Below are positions 17,901 to 25,684 of a stretch of DNA of 33,349 nt, in pieces. Positions within the stretch are counted from its first letter, which is position 1; each line of letters opens with the position of its first letter. The notes under the pieces were generated by a model. It made no database searches, was not told where the DNA came from, and saw nothing but the letters and a program-made list of their open reading frames with translations. Both the position numbers and the translations under genes were made by a program. The stretch comes from Candidatus Chloroploca asiatica (GTDB lineage: Bacteria > Chloroflexota > Chloroflexia > Chloroflexales > Chloroflexaceae): assembly GCF_002532075.1 (NCBI RefSeq), contig NZ_LYXE01000148.1, positions 1 through 33,349 of the forward strand, in the 5' to 3' direction.

Positions 17901-17986
17901 TGCGGGGCAGCCTCGATCATTGCAGTGACATAACTCTGAACTTGCAGCAAGTTGTGATGCACCGGGTGGTTATGACTCGTATCCAT
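14921..17986 (-). CDS. PAS(x4)-GAF(x2)-HD-GYP sensor, cyclic-di-GMP phosphodiesterase
   Basis: 1021 residues and no membrane segments, so a soluble sensor. Four PAS domains at about 20-135, 142-260, 265-385 and 388-510 have repeated signatures such as WNAASERIFGWSAAEVIGRP and ANPAFTALTGYDIGEVMGR. Two GAF domains follow at about 525-665 and 685-835. An HD-GYP domain fills 850-1021 with HDIGK (894-898), HHEKWDGTGYP (947-957) and ADVYDAVTSDRPYR-like sequence. Family members with this set degrade cyclic-di-GMP; the key metal-binding residues are present, so activity is likely. The first PAS could bind a ligand or haem, which cannot be told here. The start is ATG 17986. An in-frame TTG at 18010 would add 8 residues, and neither has a strong ribosome binding site. 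It appears monocistronic. Confidence 0.9.
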   Translation of the reverse strand: MDTSHNHPVHHNLLQVQSYVTAMIEAAPQPIYTITLDGLVLTWNAASERIFGWSAAEVIGRPLPIVHETQHEEFAELRHQVVREGSIIGQEVVRQRRDGQSIFLLISASMVYDEATGIHSILTMAMDITEQKLALEAVRASEARFRAMVEHAFDVMYRYRLGPDPGLDYMSPSILDLTGYSADEFYAHPALINQMVHPDDRAQFKCAIESKQAHTSMVMRILTRDGSLKWIEQSNSLVTDADNKLLALEGVARDVTLRVMGKRNLERYRLLVEHTRDVVLFVRPADGQIIEANQAATLAYGYTSNELLQLNISQLRAPETTALVPQQMAEAVKHGIVFETVHRRKDGTSFPVEVSASSAMIDGETIILGIIRDVSARHQAMHDLELLRTALNVAATAMVITDLNGMIEWANPAFTALTGYDIGEVMGRKTSMLRSGHHDTAFYAELWQTVLSGQVWRGELINKRKDGSLYSEEMTITPVLVDDQLSHFVAIKQEITSRVERDRERQALLTLVDAMRNTSSRLELLPTLLAQTCILVGVEATALAMRDPQSGETVFELGLGPWVHLRGLRLPAGVGVSGHVMETGALYHCNDLANDPSIQPVADLNGVQAGVCAPLRTDDTIIGVLWVGRTAPISEAEARLVGAIADLAASTLYRVTLIEQTERRLQRLTSLRSIDRAITSSFDVRLTLDFLVEQTIQQLGVDAAAVLLLHPHTLTLEYHTGRGFRTGVILTSRVRIGEGLAGRAALERRTIIEPHLSSPESAFARKSLIAGEGFEVYIAVPLIAKGQVRGVLEVFHRTPLEFESEWLDFLETLAGQAAVAVDNAELFERMQRANLDMTLAYDTTLEGWSRALELRDKETEGHSQRVTEMTVQLARTMGISEEEIVHIRRGALLHDIGKMGIPDAILLKPGPLTEAERDVIKLHPGYAYELLRPIPFLRQAIDIPYCHHEKWDGTGYPRGLRDLEIPLAARIFAVADVYDAVTSDRPYQRAWSHEKALAMIREEAGTHFDPHVVTIFLQLYQ

Positions 17987-18180
17987 GTAAAACAGCCTGG
18001 GCGAGAGCAACTGCGTTCTCAGGTCAGGATGAGGTACGCATCACAATAATCCAGCACAACAGTATGATGAAAACAGGGTTTGGATACCCTTTCCTAGTGT
18101 ACCATGGAGGGTGTACAATTTGAATAGCTGATGCACAAGATCGCCATTCTGTAGAGCTACCCCAGAAGAGGAGAAACGCG

Positions 18181-19860
18181 ATGACCCGTGTACCGGTGCT
18201 CTTTATCCCTGGCATCACTGGTTCGTTCAACCTGGGGGTGCTGCTCAACTGGCGCGGTCCAACGTTAAAGGATTGGAATTTTCCGCCGTTTACCGATTAT
18301 GGTAAACAGTTGACGGCAGCGTTCACAGCGGCTGGCTATCGTCGTGACCACGACTTTTTTGTCGCCTTCTATGACTGGCGGATGTCGGTTAAAGATAGTG
18401 CGACAACCTATCTCAAACCCTGGATCGACCGGGCCAAGAAGCGCTCGGGGGCGTCAACCGTGATTCTGATCGGCCATAGCATGGGCGGCCTGGTGGCGCG
18501 TAGCTACCTGCAAAGCCCTGCGTATGAAGATGATGTTGCCCATCTGATTACGCTCGGGACACCCCATCGCGGTGCAGCCGATTCCTACTATGCCTGGGGT
18601 GCCGGTGAGCCAAAGTCGGATGGGCAGATCAAGCTTGTCTTCGATGTCTATCTCTGGTACCTCCGCCATGCCCATCCTTTCCAGACGGAGCTGGATCGCC
18701 TGCGCGCCATGCGTACGCTGGTACCAGGGGTGCGCGACCTTTTGCCAATTGATGGCTTTTTGCTCAATGAGGGTGGGCCTGCGCTACCCAAACGCCCCGC
18801 AACCCTGGTTGAACGCAATCTTGTGGGCGATATGCTCAATCAGCGCACAAGCATCGAGACCCTCGTTGCCCGTGTTCCCGTCACGACCATCAGCGGTATT
18901 GGCCGAGCAACCATCGCGACCATTACCGTAACGTCGCCCCCTATCCCACCGGGCGATCCGCCCCGCTTTCCCGATGGGGCACCAGTCAGCGATCAGAGTA
19001 GCATTGATGGCGACGGTACGGTCTTACGCTCGAATGCCCAGGTGAGCCATCCCCAGGTCAACAATAGCCCGCCCTTGCACGATGTCGGCCACGGGACAAT
19101 GCCCGATCATCCCGCGACCATCGAGCGCATCTTTGCCTCACTCCAAGCCGATCCGCCCCCAGTGCTCGGCGGGCTTCCTGTTACCGAGCCGCGTCTGGTG
19201 ATTATGACCGCCTCACCGGTGACGATGCAGGTCGAAGTCCCCACCGGCAGCGCAATGCAGGCCCCAACTGTCCTTGGTGGTACACCCGAACAGGCACCAA
19301 CACGCCGCAAACGGGTAATCAAAGGGCGCGATCACGGCCATCAGGGCAAGCACCTCAATATGGTGGTGATTCCGCAGCCCGTTGCTGGTTCCTATAGCGT
19401 GCATGTGACCGGCACCGCCACAGGCGTGTTTGCGGTTGGGGCGATGTTGATCGGCGGTGAAGAGGCAATTGTGCTTGGAGGGAGTGAAACGAACGAGGGG
19501 AGCCTCAATCGCTCAGAGAACACGTCGATCACAACCCGTCATGGGCAGGTTGCGGCTGGAACCGAACTCTTCTTTGCCGTTGATTGTCAGCATCTCGATG
19601 TAGCCCCGACGATGTGGCTCGATAAGACGAGAACGATGAACCATGCCGTAGAACGCTTGCGCACGGCGATGCAAACAACCGAACCGACGGTGCTCGGTGG
19701 GGGCAGTGAGGGCGACGAGATGGTCAATGCCGCCATGCGGAGTGCCACCGAACCCTCGGATCAAGTTGACGCCCTCTGCAATCTCGCCGAACACATGCTG
19801 GGGCCCCACAACGAAGAACTGGCCGAGGCAGTCATTATGCAACTACGCGCTGTCAAGTGA
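18181..19860 (+). CDS. Alpha/beta hydrolase (lipase/acyltransferase-like) with C-terminal extension
   Basis: 559 residues. Residues 5-320 form an alpha/beta hydrolase of the LCAT/PGAP1-like lipase type: oxyanion region FIPGITGS (8-15), nucleophile elbow GHSMGG (98-103, Ser100), TLGTPHRG (124-131), then probable catalytic Asp278 in DGDGTV and His310 in PDHPATIER. It probably cleaves or transfers a lipid acyl ester; the substrate is unknown. No signal peptide is evident. Residues 325-559 are an unassigned extension. A beta-rich part carries VLGG four times (near PPPVLGG, PTVLGG, IVLGG and PTVLGGG), and a helical end follows. The ATG has AGAGGAG upstream. The stop overlaps the start of the next small gene, so the two are translationally coupled. 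Confidence 0.85.
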   Translation: MTRVPVLFIPGITGSFNLGVLLNWRGPTLKDWNFPPFTDYGKQLTAAFTAAGYRRDHDFFVAFYDWRMSVKDSATTYLKPWIDRAKKRSGASTVILIGHSMGGLVARSYLQSPAYEDDVAHLITLGTPHRGAADSYYAWGAGEPKSDGQIKLVFDVYLWYLRHAHPFQTELDRLRAMRTLVPGVRDLLPIDGFLLNEGGPALPKRPATLVERNLVGDMLNQRTSIETLVARVPVTTISGIGRATIATITVTSPPIPPGDPPRFPDGAPVSDQSSIDGDGTVLRSNAQVSHPQVNNSPPLHDVGHGTMPDHPATIERIFASLQADPPPVLGGLPVTEPRLVIMTASPVTMQVEVPTGSAMQAPTVLGGTPEQAPTRRKRVIKGRDHGHQGKHLNMVVIPQPVAGSYSVHVTGTATGVFAVGAMLIGGEEAIVLGGSETNEGSLNRSENTSITTRHGQVAAGTELFFAVDCQHLDVAPTMWLDKTRTMNHAVERLRTAMQTTEPTVLGGGSEGDEMVNAAMRSATEPSDQVDALCNLAEHMLGPHNEELAEAVIMQLRAVK

Positions 19861-20072
19861 AACGGGTTGTGCTCTTTCTGCGCGGTGCCATCCCGCTGCT
19901 GTTCGTGGCCGCGCTGCTGATTGCAGGGCCAACCTTGCTGGCCTGGTGGCTGATCGGCGGAACATTTGGCTGGCACCACCTGGCCGTTGGGCTCGGTGGT
20001 GCCGTGTTGCTCTTCGCCATCGGGGGCGCATGGTTGGGCTGGGCCATGGGGCGTTTCAAGCAAAAGATGTAA
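19857..20072 (+). CDS. Small two-helix membrane protein
   Basis: 71 residues starting at a GTG whose last bases overlap the hydrolase stop (GTGA overlap). Two hydrophobic helices (about 10-33 and 42-64) are separated by a short GGTFGWHH turn, with basic residues at both ends (MKRVV, GRFKQKM), so both ends probably face the cytoplasm. I do not recognise the family. Coupling to the hydrolase suggests a membrane partner or anchor for it, which is inference. The stop lies 8 bp from the end of the convergent gene. Confidence 0.65.
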   Translation: MKRVVLFLRGAIPLLFVAALLIAGPTLLAWWLIGGTFGWHHLAVGLGGAVLLFAIGGAWLGWAMGRFKQKM

Positions 20073-20080
20073 GTTCGTTC

Positions 20081-20407
20081 CTAGCCAAAGACCCGCTCGG
20101 CGGCAATTATGCGCGGCGTCACAGCGCGACGCAACCCATAGTAACGCACCGAGATCCAGCGCCCCGTTTGGCGCAATGAGGGTACCGGGTGCCGACGCAA
20201 CCAGCGCAACGAACGTCGCCAGGCGAGATGAGCCAGGCGCAACATCCGATCGCGCCGACCGAGCAGAACAATCGCCAGAACCAAGGCAGGCCAGCCCGGA
20301 ATGATCGGCAAGACCATGCCAAGCACCCAGACGCCGAGCAAACTCAGCCCGAGCGTGCGCCGAAACAGCGGATTCAGCTTATATTTCCCATCACGACGCA
20401 ACTGCAT
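20081..20407 (-). CDS. Small membrane protein with LPIIPGWP motif
   Basis: 108 residues. One hydrophobic hairpin at about 18-50 contains LPIIPGWPAL (33-42), reminiscent of PGPGW/DUF454-type small membrane proteins. The rest is a strongly basic, arginine-rich tail (51-100) that probably sits in the cytoplasm or contacts phospholipid or nucleic acid. The ATG at 20407 is preferred because GAAGGAG lies 8 nt upstream. A GTG at 20425 would put that site inside the coding region. A terminator separates it from the upstream prenyl-synthase-like gene. Function unknown. Confidence 0.7.
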   Translation of the reverse strand: MQLRRDGKYKLNPLFRRTLGLSLLGVWVLGMVLPIIPGWPALVLAIVLLGRRDRMLRLAHLAWRRSLRWLRRHPVPSLRQTGRWISVRYYGLRRAVTPRIIAAERVFG

Positions 20408-20434
20408 CGATCTTCTCCTTCGCACCTACCTCGT

Positions 20435-20477
20435 TGCTGTTGGAAAAAGCCAGCGACGCTGGCTTTTTCCAACAGCA
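20435..20477 (-). terminator. Intrinsic terminator (long perfect palindrome)
   Basis: A perfect 21-bp inverted repeat with a single central base. Its inner part is a GCCAGCG/CGCTGGC stem flanked by AAAAA and TTTTT, so it can work as an intrinsic terminator in either direction. On the minus strand it follows the prenyl-synthase-like gene by about 18 bp and precedes the small membrane protein gene. Confidence 0.85.
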
Positions 20478-20495
20478 GAAAACCTTCTGCTCAAA

Positions 20496-21491
20496 TTATA
20501 GCGAATCGTGATGATGAACGGATCGCTGCTGAATGAGATCTGGATGAGAAGATTGTCCAATTGCCTGAGCAATGGTGAGCAGATCGTCACACGCCTGACT
20601 CTGAGGGAGATCGCTCAAGGCCTTCTGGGCATAGTCGGTGAGGCGCAGGATCTCGTGGCAGGTCGGTGCGATCCCGTGACACCGCACTTCATTGATGGCC
20701 CACGTCTGCTCGGCGGGATCAGTGGTATCCAGTGCCGCAGCGAGGCGCTCGCTGTCGCTCTGCGCCGCAGCGAAGATCATAGGCAGCGTCACGGTTGCCA
20801 TGCCCAGACGCACCGCAGCAGCAGGGGCCTCCATTGCCATATCAGCAAAGAGGCTCACCTCATCGATGAGGCGCCAGGCACACCCGAGCGCGGCCCCAAA
20901 GCGGCCAAGATCATCAATGTGTTTCTCGCCAAACCCGCCACAAATCGCCCCGGTGCGACAGGCAGCCCTGAAGAGGGAGGCATGAGCGTCAGTCATATGG
21001 TCGTAGTGCGCCCGGCGCGCTTCGTCGAAGGGCACCAGGGTGCTTGCCGGGGCAAGGGCACTTGCGCTGATCTGCATCACCGCCTCGGCATAGACATCAA
21101 TGACGCGCCGATCAGGGCTCAAGGCCATTTCCCCCGAGGCGAGGGCAAAAAGATAGTCACCCACCATCAAAGGAATCCCGTGCGACCAGGGTTCGTCCGA
21201 CAAGAAACCACGCCGACGGGCAGCAGCGTCAACAAGCACGTCATGCGTCCGGGTAGCCGCATGGATCAATTCAACGGCGGCAGCAACATGCGCGACCGAC
21301 TCAGGATGGTAGGTGCCCATCTGTGCCGCAAGAATGACCAGCGCAGCACGCACATAGGCATCCTCGGTCGCAAAGAGATGCGTCTCAACAACCTGGATAA
21401 TCGCTGTACGTTGCGCGGTGCGTTGCCGTACAATATTCTGGACGTAGCCAAGTTCGGTTGCAAGCTTTGATAAAATGGATGACGGTATCAT
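20496..21491 (-). CDS. Polyprenyl-synthase-like protein with degenerate aspartate motifs
   Basis: 331 residues with the all-helical trans-prenyltransferase layout: AVELIHAAT (72-80) before the first aspartate-rich motif, RRRG (92-95), MVGDYLFALASGE (109-121), and GRFGAALGCAWRLID (196-210) before the second. Both metal-binding motifs are altered. The first reads HDVLVD (83-88) where HDDVVD-like sequence is expected, so one Asp is lost. The second reads DEVSLFAD (210-217) instead of DDxxD. Condensation of isopentenyl diphosphate by the usual mechanism is therefore doubtful. It may be a regulatory partner of an active synthase, or a diverged enzyme. A TATAAT box ends 8 nt before the ATG and no ribosome binding site is visible, which suggests a leaderless message. 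A terminator follows it. Confidence 0.82.
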   Translation of the reverse strand: MIPSSILSKLATELGYVQNIVRQRTAQRTAIIQVVETHLFATEDAYVRAALVILAAQMGTYHPESVAHVAAAVELIHAATRTHDVLVDAAARRRGFLSDEPWSHGIPLMVGDYLFALASGEMALSPDRRVIDVYAEAVMQISASALAPASTLVPFDEARRAHYDHMTDAHASLFRAACRTGAICGGFGEKHIDDLGRFGAALGCAWRLIDEVSLFADMAMEAPAAAVRLGMATVTLPMIFAAAQSDSERLAAALDTTDPAEQTWAINEVRCHGIAPTCHEILRLTDYAQKALSDLPQSQACDDLLTIAQAIGQSSHPDLIQQRSVHHHDSL

Positions 21492-21498
21492 ACAATTT

Positions 21499-21504
21499 AT
21501 TATA
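21499..21504 (-). promoter_or_regulatory. Putative -10 box for a leaderless transcript
   Basis: TATAAT on the minus strand lies 7 nt before the ATG at 21491, placing the expected transcription start at or beside the A of the start codon. There is no clear -35 hexamer 16-18 bp upstream. Support comes mainly from the exact -10 sequence and the absence of a ribosome binding site. Confidence 0.35.
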
Positions 21505-21527
21505 CGTTGTTTCGGCCTCGCTGTGGG

Positions 21528-21556
21528 TTGACATTATAGCCGAGCACACTCACAAT
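21528..21556 (+). promoter_or_regulatory. Putative promoter of the acylase operon
   Basis: TTGACA (21528-21533) is an exact -35 match. CACAAT (21551-21556) is a weaker -10 match at a 17-bp spacing. It would give a leader of about 60 nt before the penicillin acylase ATG. It overlaps the divergent region shared with the prenyl-synthase-like gene. Confidence 0.35.
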
Positions 21557-21622
21557 TGGGTTGCGTATAGGTTGATGTGCTGAATCTGATGGAACGAGGG
21601 CCACAGGCCACCAGGAGAAGCT

Positions 21623-24082
21623 ATGTCAATGTTTGACTTTTCTCGCCTTGCCCGGGCGTTCGGGCTCACGATGGGCCTCGCCGCTGGTGCCGCTGGTGTG
21701 GGTGCCCTTGCCGCCCTGCGCCGCCCTTTGCCACGCACAACGGGGCGCGTGGCACTGCCCGGTCTGACGGCTCGTGCCACGGTTCACCGCGACCGGTGGG
21801 GCATTCCCCATCTCTATGCCAGCACGAATCAAGATCTCTTCGCCACCCTCGGTTTTGTCCATAGCCAGGATCGGCTCTGGCAAATGGAATTGCATCGCCG
21901 TACCGCCCGCGGCCAACTGGCCGAGATCTTCGGGCCAATTGCCCTCAGTTCAGACCAGTTTATCCGTACCCTCGGTTTTTCACGCGTGGCTGAATGTGAA
22001 GCTGAACTGATTGATGCTGAGACCGCATCGCTGCTTGAGGCTTATATCACTGGCATCAATCAAGGCGTTGAGGCCCTGCACGGTCGCCTCCCGCTCGAAT
22101 ATACGATCCTCGGGTTTCAACCACGGCCCTGGGAGCTTGTCGATATCCTCGCCTGGCCCAAGATGATGGCGCTGAATCTTTCGACCAACTGGATGAGCGA
22201 GATCTTCAATGCTCAGATGGTTGCGCTCGTTGGTGAAGACCGAGCCGCCGCACTCGCAACACGTTTTGCCGAGCATGAGCTGCTGACCTTGCCCCGGGGA
22301 ACCCGTTATCCAGACGATCTCGGGGCAACCATCCTGCGCCTCGCCGGCGATGCAACACGCTTTACCGGCGATACAAGTGGGCCCCAAGGCTCGAATGCAT
22401 GGGCTGTCAGCGGCGATCGCACCGTCCATGGGCGGCCTCTACTGGCAAACGATCCCCACCTTGGCCTTGGGTTGCCGGGCCTCTGGTATCTCGCCCATCT
22501 CGAAGGGGGCGATTTTCATGTCGCCGGGGTGACGATGCCCGGTACCTGTGGCGTCGTCATCGGCCATAATCGCGATATCGCCTGGGGCATGACTAATGCG
22601 CCGATTGATATCCAGGATCTCTATCTTGAGCGTCTGCATCCAGAAGATCCGACTCGGTATGCCTGGCAGGGCGAGTGGCGTACGATGGAGACGCTGCGCG
22701 AAGAGATTGTGGTCAAGGGGCAAAAAGAGGTTGTGCTGGTTGATGTGCAACTGACCAACCACGGGCCGATCATTGACCAAGTGCGCGGGCGGATTGGCGA
22801 CGCTATCGTTGATCCTGGGCCCAACACGGCACTTGCCCTGCGCTGGACAGCGCTCGATCCTTCGCCAGCCCTCAGCCGGGCGGTGCTCAAACTCAACCGG
22901 GCGCGGAATTGGGACGAGTTTCGGGCGGCGCTGGCCGACTGGCATGTGCCACCTCAGAATTTTGTCTATGCCGACACCCGCGGTCAGATTGGGTACGCGC
23001 TCGCCGGCAAGATCCCGCTCCGTCCCCACGGCCATCCGCATCTGCCTGTGCCAGGGTGGGACGGGGCGTATGAGTGGCAGGGCTTTCTTCCCCCCGAGCA
23101 CGTGCCGGCTAGCCTTAACCCACCCGATGGGATGGTCGTCACGGCCAATAACCGCATCGTTGGCCCCGAGCATCCGCTTGCGGCCTTGCTCCAAGGCGAA
23201 TATGCCAACCCGTATCGCGCCGAGCGCATCACCACGTTGCTTGAGGCGACCGAACGCCACGATACCCGGAGTTTTGCCCAAATCCAGCAGGATGCGCTCT
23301 CGCTTCCAGGGCTGAAGCTGGCCCGTTTGATCGCCACCCTTGAACTGTCCGATCCGCTTGAACAGGCCGCCTGCGAGCTGCTGGTTGCCTGGGATGGCGT
23401 GTTGAGCATCGAGAGCAGTGCGGCAACCGTCTATGATAGCCTGCGCTACCACCTTACGCGAGTGACCTACCGCGAACTCGACGGACTGCTTGGGGTGGCT
23501 GCAGCTGTTGGTGCGTTCAGCGCGATCCCCTCGAATATCTATCTCGAACATGCGCTGCCGACCATTCTGGCCCGCATTGAAGCGACCTCCCTCCCTGATC
23601 GCCCCGACCCCTGGCTCGGCAATGAGCGCACCTGGAACGAGGTGCTCGCGCAGGCTTTCAGTCGCGCTGTCGCCGAGTTGCGCACCCGCCTTGGCCCTGA
23701 GCCAAAACGCTGGGTCTATAAACGCGTCCATACGCTGACCCTGCGCCATCCCCTGGGGAGCGTCCCGGCCCTTGCTTCGCTCTTCAACCGTGGCCCATGG
23801 CCGATGGTCGGTGACGTTGACACGGTCAATCACCAGTATGTGCCACGCGAAACAGCGGCAGGGCCAGCCTATAATGGACCCTCATATCGTCAGATCCTCG
23901 ATCCAGGCGACTGGGATAACGCACGAGTCATTATTCCAACAGGGCAAAGCGGCCATCCCGCCAGCAAACACTACGCCAGCCTGACCAGTACGTGGCGCAC
24001 CGGCGGGTATCTTCCTCTCTTCTGGACCCGTGAAGCCGTCGAGCGGCACACGGTCGAGACATTGATCCTGGAGTCAGCATGA
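21623..24082 (+). CDS. Penicillin acylase family N-terminal-nucleophile hydrolase
   Basis: 819 residues, the full precursor length for Ntn amidases related to penicillin G acylase and acyl-homoserine-lactone acylase. An N-terminal hydrophobic segment (about 12-32, FGLTMGLAAGAAGVGALAAL) is a signal peptide or anchor, so the enzyme acts outside the cytoplasm. The alpha-chain motifs DRWGIPHLYA (57-66) and FVHSQDRLWQMELHRR (78-93) are followed by the autoprocessing site GPQGSNAWAVSG. Ser257 is the predicted nucleophile of the beta chain. LLANDPHLGL and the later beta-chain NNR sequence are as expected. The natural substrate (an amide such as a lactone signal or acyl-amino acid) cannot be decided. 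ATG 21623 has CAGGAG upstream. Its stop overlaps the next start (ATGA), giving translational coupling. Confidence 0.92.
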   Translation: MSMFDFSRLARAFGLTMGLAAGAAGVGALAALRRPLPRTTGRVALPGLTARATVHRDRWGIPHLYASTNQDLFATLGFVHSQDRLWQMELHRRTARGQLAEIFGPIALSSDQFIRTLGFSRVAECEAELIDAETASLLEAYITGINQGVEALHGRLPLEYTILGFQPRPWELVDILAWPKMMALNLSTNWMSEIFNAQMVALVGEDRAAALATRFAEHELLTLPRGTRYPDDLGATILRLAGDATRFTGDTSGPQGSNAWAVSGDRTVHGRPLLANDPHLGLGLPGLWYLAHLEGGDFHVAGVTMPGTCGVVIGHNRDIAWGMTNAPIDIQDLYLERLHPEDPTRYAWQGEWRTMETLREEIVVKGQKEVVLVDVQLTNHGPIIDQVRGRIGDAIVDPGPNTALALRWTALDPSPALSRAVLKLNRARNWDEFRAALADWHVPPQNFVYADTRGQIGYALAGKIPLRPHGHPHLPVPGWDGAYEWQGFLPPEHVPASLNPPDGMVVTANNRIVGPEHPLAALLQGEYANPYRAERITTLLEATERHDTRSFAQIQQDALSLPGLKLARLIATLELSDPLEQAACELLVAWDGVLSIESSAATVYDSLRYHLTRVTYRELDGLLGVAAAVGAFSAIPSNIYLEHALPTILARIEATSLPDRPDPWLGNERTWNEVLAQAFSRAVAELRTRLGPEPKRWVYKRVHTLTLRHPLGSVPALASLFNRGPWPMVGDVDTVNHQYVPRETAAGPAYNGPSYRQILDPGDWDNARVIIPTGQSGHPASKHYASLTSTWRTGGYLPLFWTREAVERHTVETLILESA

Positions 24083-25680
24083 AAGCATCTCATCACTGGT
24101 GGCAAACCGACGTCGTCTACCAGATCTATCCTCGTAGTTTTCAAGACAGCAATGGCGATGGCATCGGCGATCTTCCTGGCATTCGGCAACGACTTGACTA
24201 TCTGCAATGGCTAGGTATTGACGCGATCTGGCTCTCGCCGATCTTCCCCTCACCAATGGCCGATTTTGGCTATGATGTCGCCAATTATGTTGATGTTGAT
24301 CCAATGTTTGGCACGCTCGCCGAGCTTGACCAACTCGTGAGCGAAGCCCACCAGCGTGGGATGCGGGTGCTGCTCGATCTTGTGCCCAACCACTCATCTG
24401 ATGAACACCCCTGGTTTGTCGCGGCGCGGAGTTCACGCGACAACCCGTATCGCGATTGGTATATCTGGCGCGATCCGGCCCCCGATGGCGGCCCGCCCAA
24501 CAATTGGCTCAGCCATTTTGGTGGCCCTGCCTGGAGCCTCGACCCTACCACGGGGCAATATTATTTGCATCTCTTTGACCCAAAGCAGGCCGATCTCAAC
24601 TGGCGCAATCCGGCGGTGCGCCAGGCGATCTATGATGCAATGCGTTTCTGGTTTGCCCGCGGCATTGATGGGTTTCGCATTGATGTGATCTGGATGCTGA
24701 TCAAACATCCCGATCTGCCCGATAACCCGCCTGATCCGCAGTGGAAACCAGGCCAACCAGAACAGCACCGTCTCTTGCGGCGGCACGATCAGCATCAACC
24801 CGAGGTGCATGCGATCATTCGTGAGATGCGCATGGTCGCTGATGAGTATCAGGACAGGGTCTTGATTGGCGAGATTTATCTGCCGATTGATGATCTGGTT
24901 GCCTATTACGGCGAAAACCTTGATGGCGTGCATCTCCCCTTTAATTTCAATCTCGTGACGCTTGGTGAGTGGAACGCCCACGCGATCCGCGCATTGGTCG
25001 AGCACTACGAACGGGCCTTGCCGCCCGGTGGCTGGCCCAATTGGGTGCTTGGCAACCACGATCAACCCCGCGTCGCCTCACGTCTGGGCCAGTCAATGGC
25101 GCGCCTCGCCCAGATGTTGCTCTTGACTCTGCGCGGCACCCCGACGCTCTATTACGGCGACGAGCTCGGCATGGAAGATGTCCCGATTCCCAGCGAGCTT
25201 GTGGTTGACCCGCAAGGCATCCGAACACCGGGGCACGGGCGCGACCCCGAGCGTACGCCAATGCAATGGGACGCCACGCCGGGTGCTGGCTTTACCACGG
25301 GCACACCGTGGCTGCCGCTTGCGGTCGACTATCCTAGCCGCAACGTCACACGTCAGCAAGACGACCCGCAGAGCATGCTGGCCCTGACGCACCACCTGCT
25401 CGAACTACGGCGCGCGTCGGCAGCGCTTAACCGTGGCAGCTATGCCACCGTCGCCACGAGCGAGCCGGATCTCTTTGCTTATCTGCGCCAGGCAGGGGGT
25501 GAACAGGTTCTGGTCATCCTCAACATGGGGGCAACCCCGGTGACCCTCGACCTGAGCAGCGTTGGGCCAACCGGAACGATTGCCGCAAGTACGGGAATGC
25601 AGCGAACAGGCCACGTCACCCTCGACGCGGTCATGCTCGATGCCGTGGAAGGACTGGTCATCGCCATTGATGAGGATTGA
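24079..25680 (+). CDS. GH13 alpha-glucosidase / oligo-1,6-glucosidase type
   Basis: 533 residues, complete. The barrel begins WWQTDVVYQIYPRSFQDSNG (7-26) and has DLVPNHSSDEHPWF, region II GFRIDV (198-203, nucleophile Asp202), region III LIGEIY (262-267, acid Glu265) and region IV GNHDQPR (325-331, Asp328). The QxxRDPxRTPMQWD block is present as HGRDPERTPMQWD. These mark the cytoplasmic GH13 subfamilies that hydrolyse alpha-glucosidic bonds of short oligosaccharides. Exact linkage preference (1,4 or 1,6, sucrose or trehalose) is open. There is no signal peptide. The start overlaps the acylase stop and the next gene begins 4 bp after this stop, so the three genes form one operon, although their functions do not obviously connect. 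Confidence 0.93.
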   Translation: MKASHHWWQTDVVYQIYPRSFQDSNGDGIGDLPGIRQRLDYLQWLGIDAIWLSPIFPSPMADFGYDVANYVDVDPMFGTLAELDQLVSEAHQRGMRVLLDLVPNHSSDEHPWFVAARSSRDNPYRDWYIWRDPAPDGGPPNNWLSHFGGPAWSLDPTTGQYYLHLFDPKQADLNWRNPAVRQAIYDAMRFWFARGIDGFRIDVIWMLIKHPDLPDNPPDPQWKPGQPEQHRLLRRHDQHQPEVHAIIREMRMVADEYQDRVLIGEIYLPIDDLVAYYGENLDGVHLPFNFNLVTLGEWNAHAIRALVEHYERALPPGGWPNWVLGNHDQPRVASRLGQSMARLAQMLLLTLRGTPTLYYGDELGMEDVPIPSELVVDPQGIRTPGHGRDPERTPMQWDATPGAGFTTGTPWLPLAVDYPSRNVTRQQDDPQSMLALTHHLLELRRASAALNRGSYATVATSEPDLFAYLRQAGGEQVLVILNMGATPVTLDLSSVGPTGTIAASTGMQRTGHVTLDAVMLDAVEGLVIAIDED

Positions 25681-25684
25681 ACCT

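Noticed and set aside
22439-23833. 464-codon open frame antisense to the penicillin acylase gene
   Set aside because: It mirrors a complete enzyme with catalytic motifs and has no recognisable family; GC-rich antisense frames are often open.
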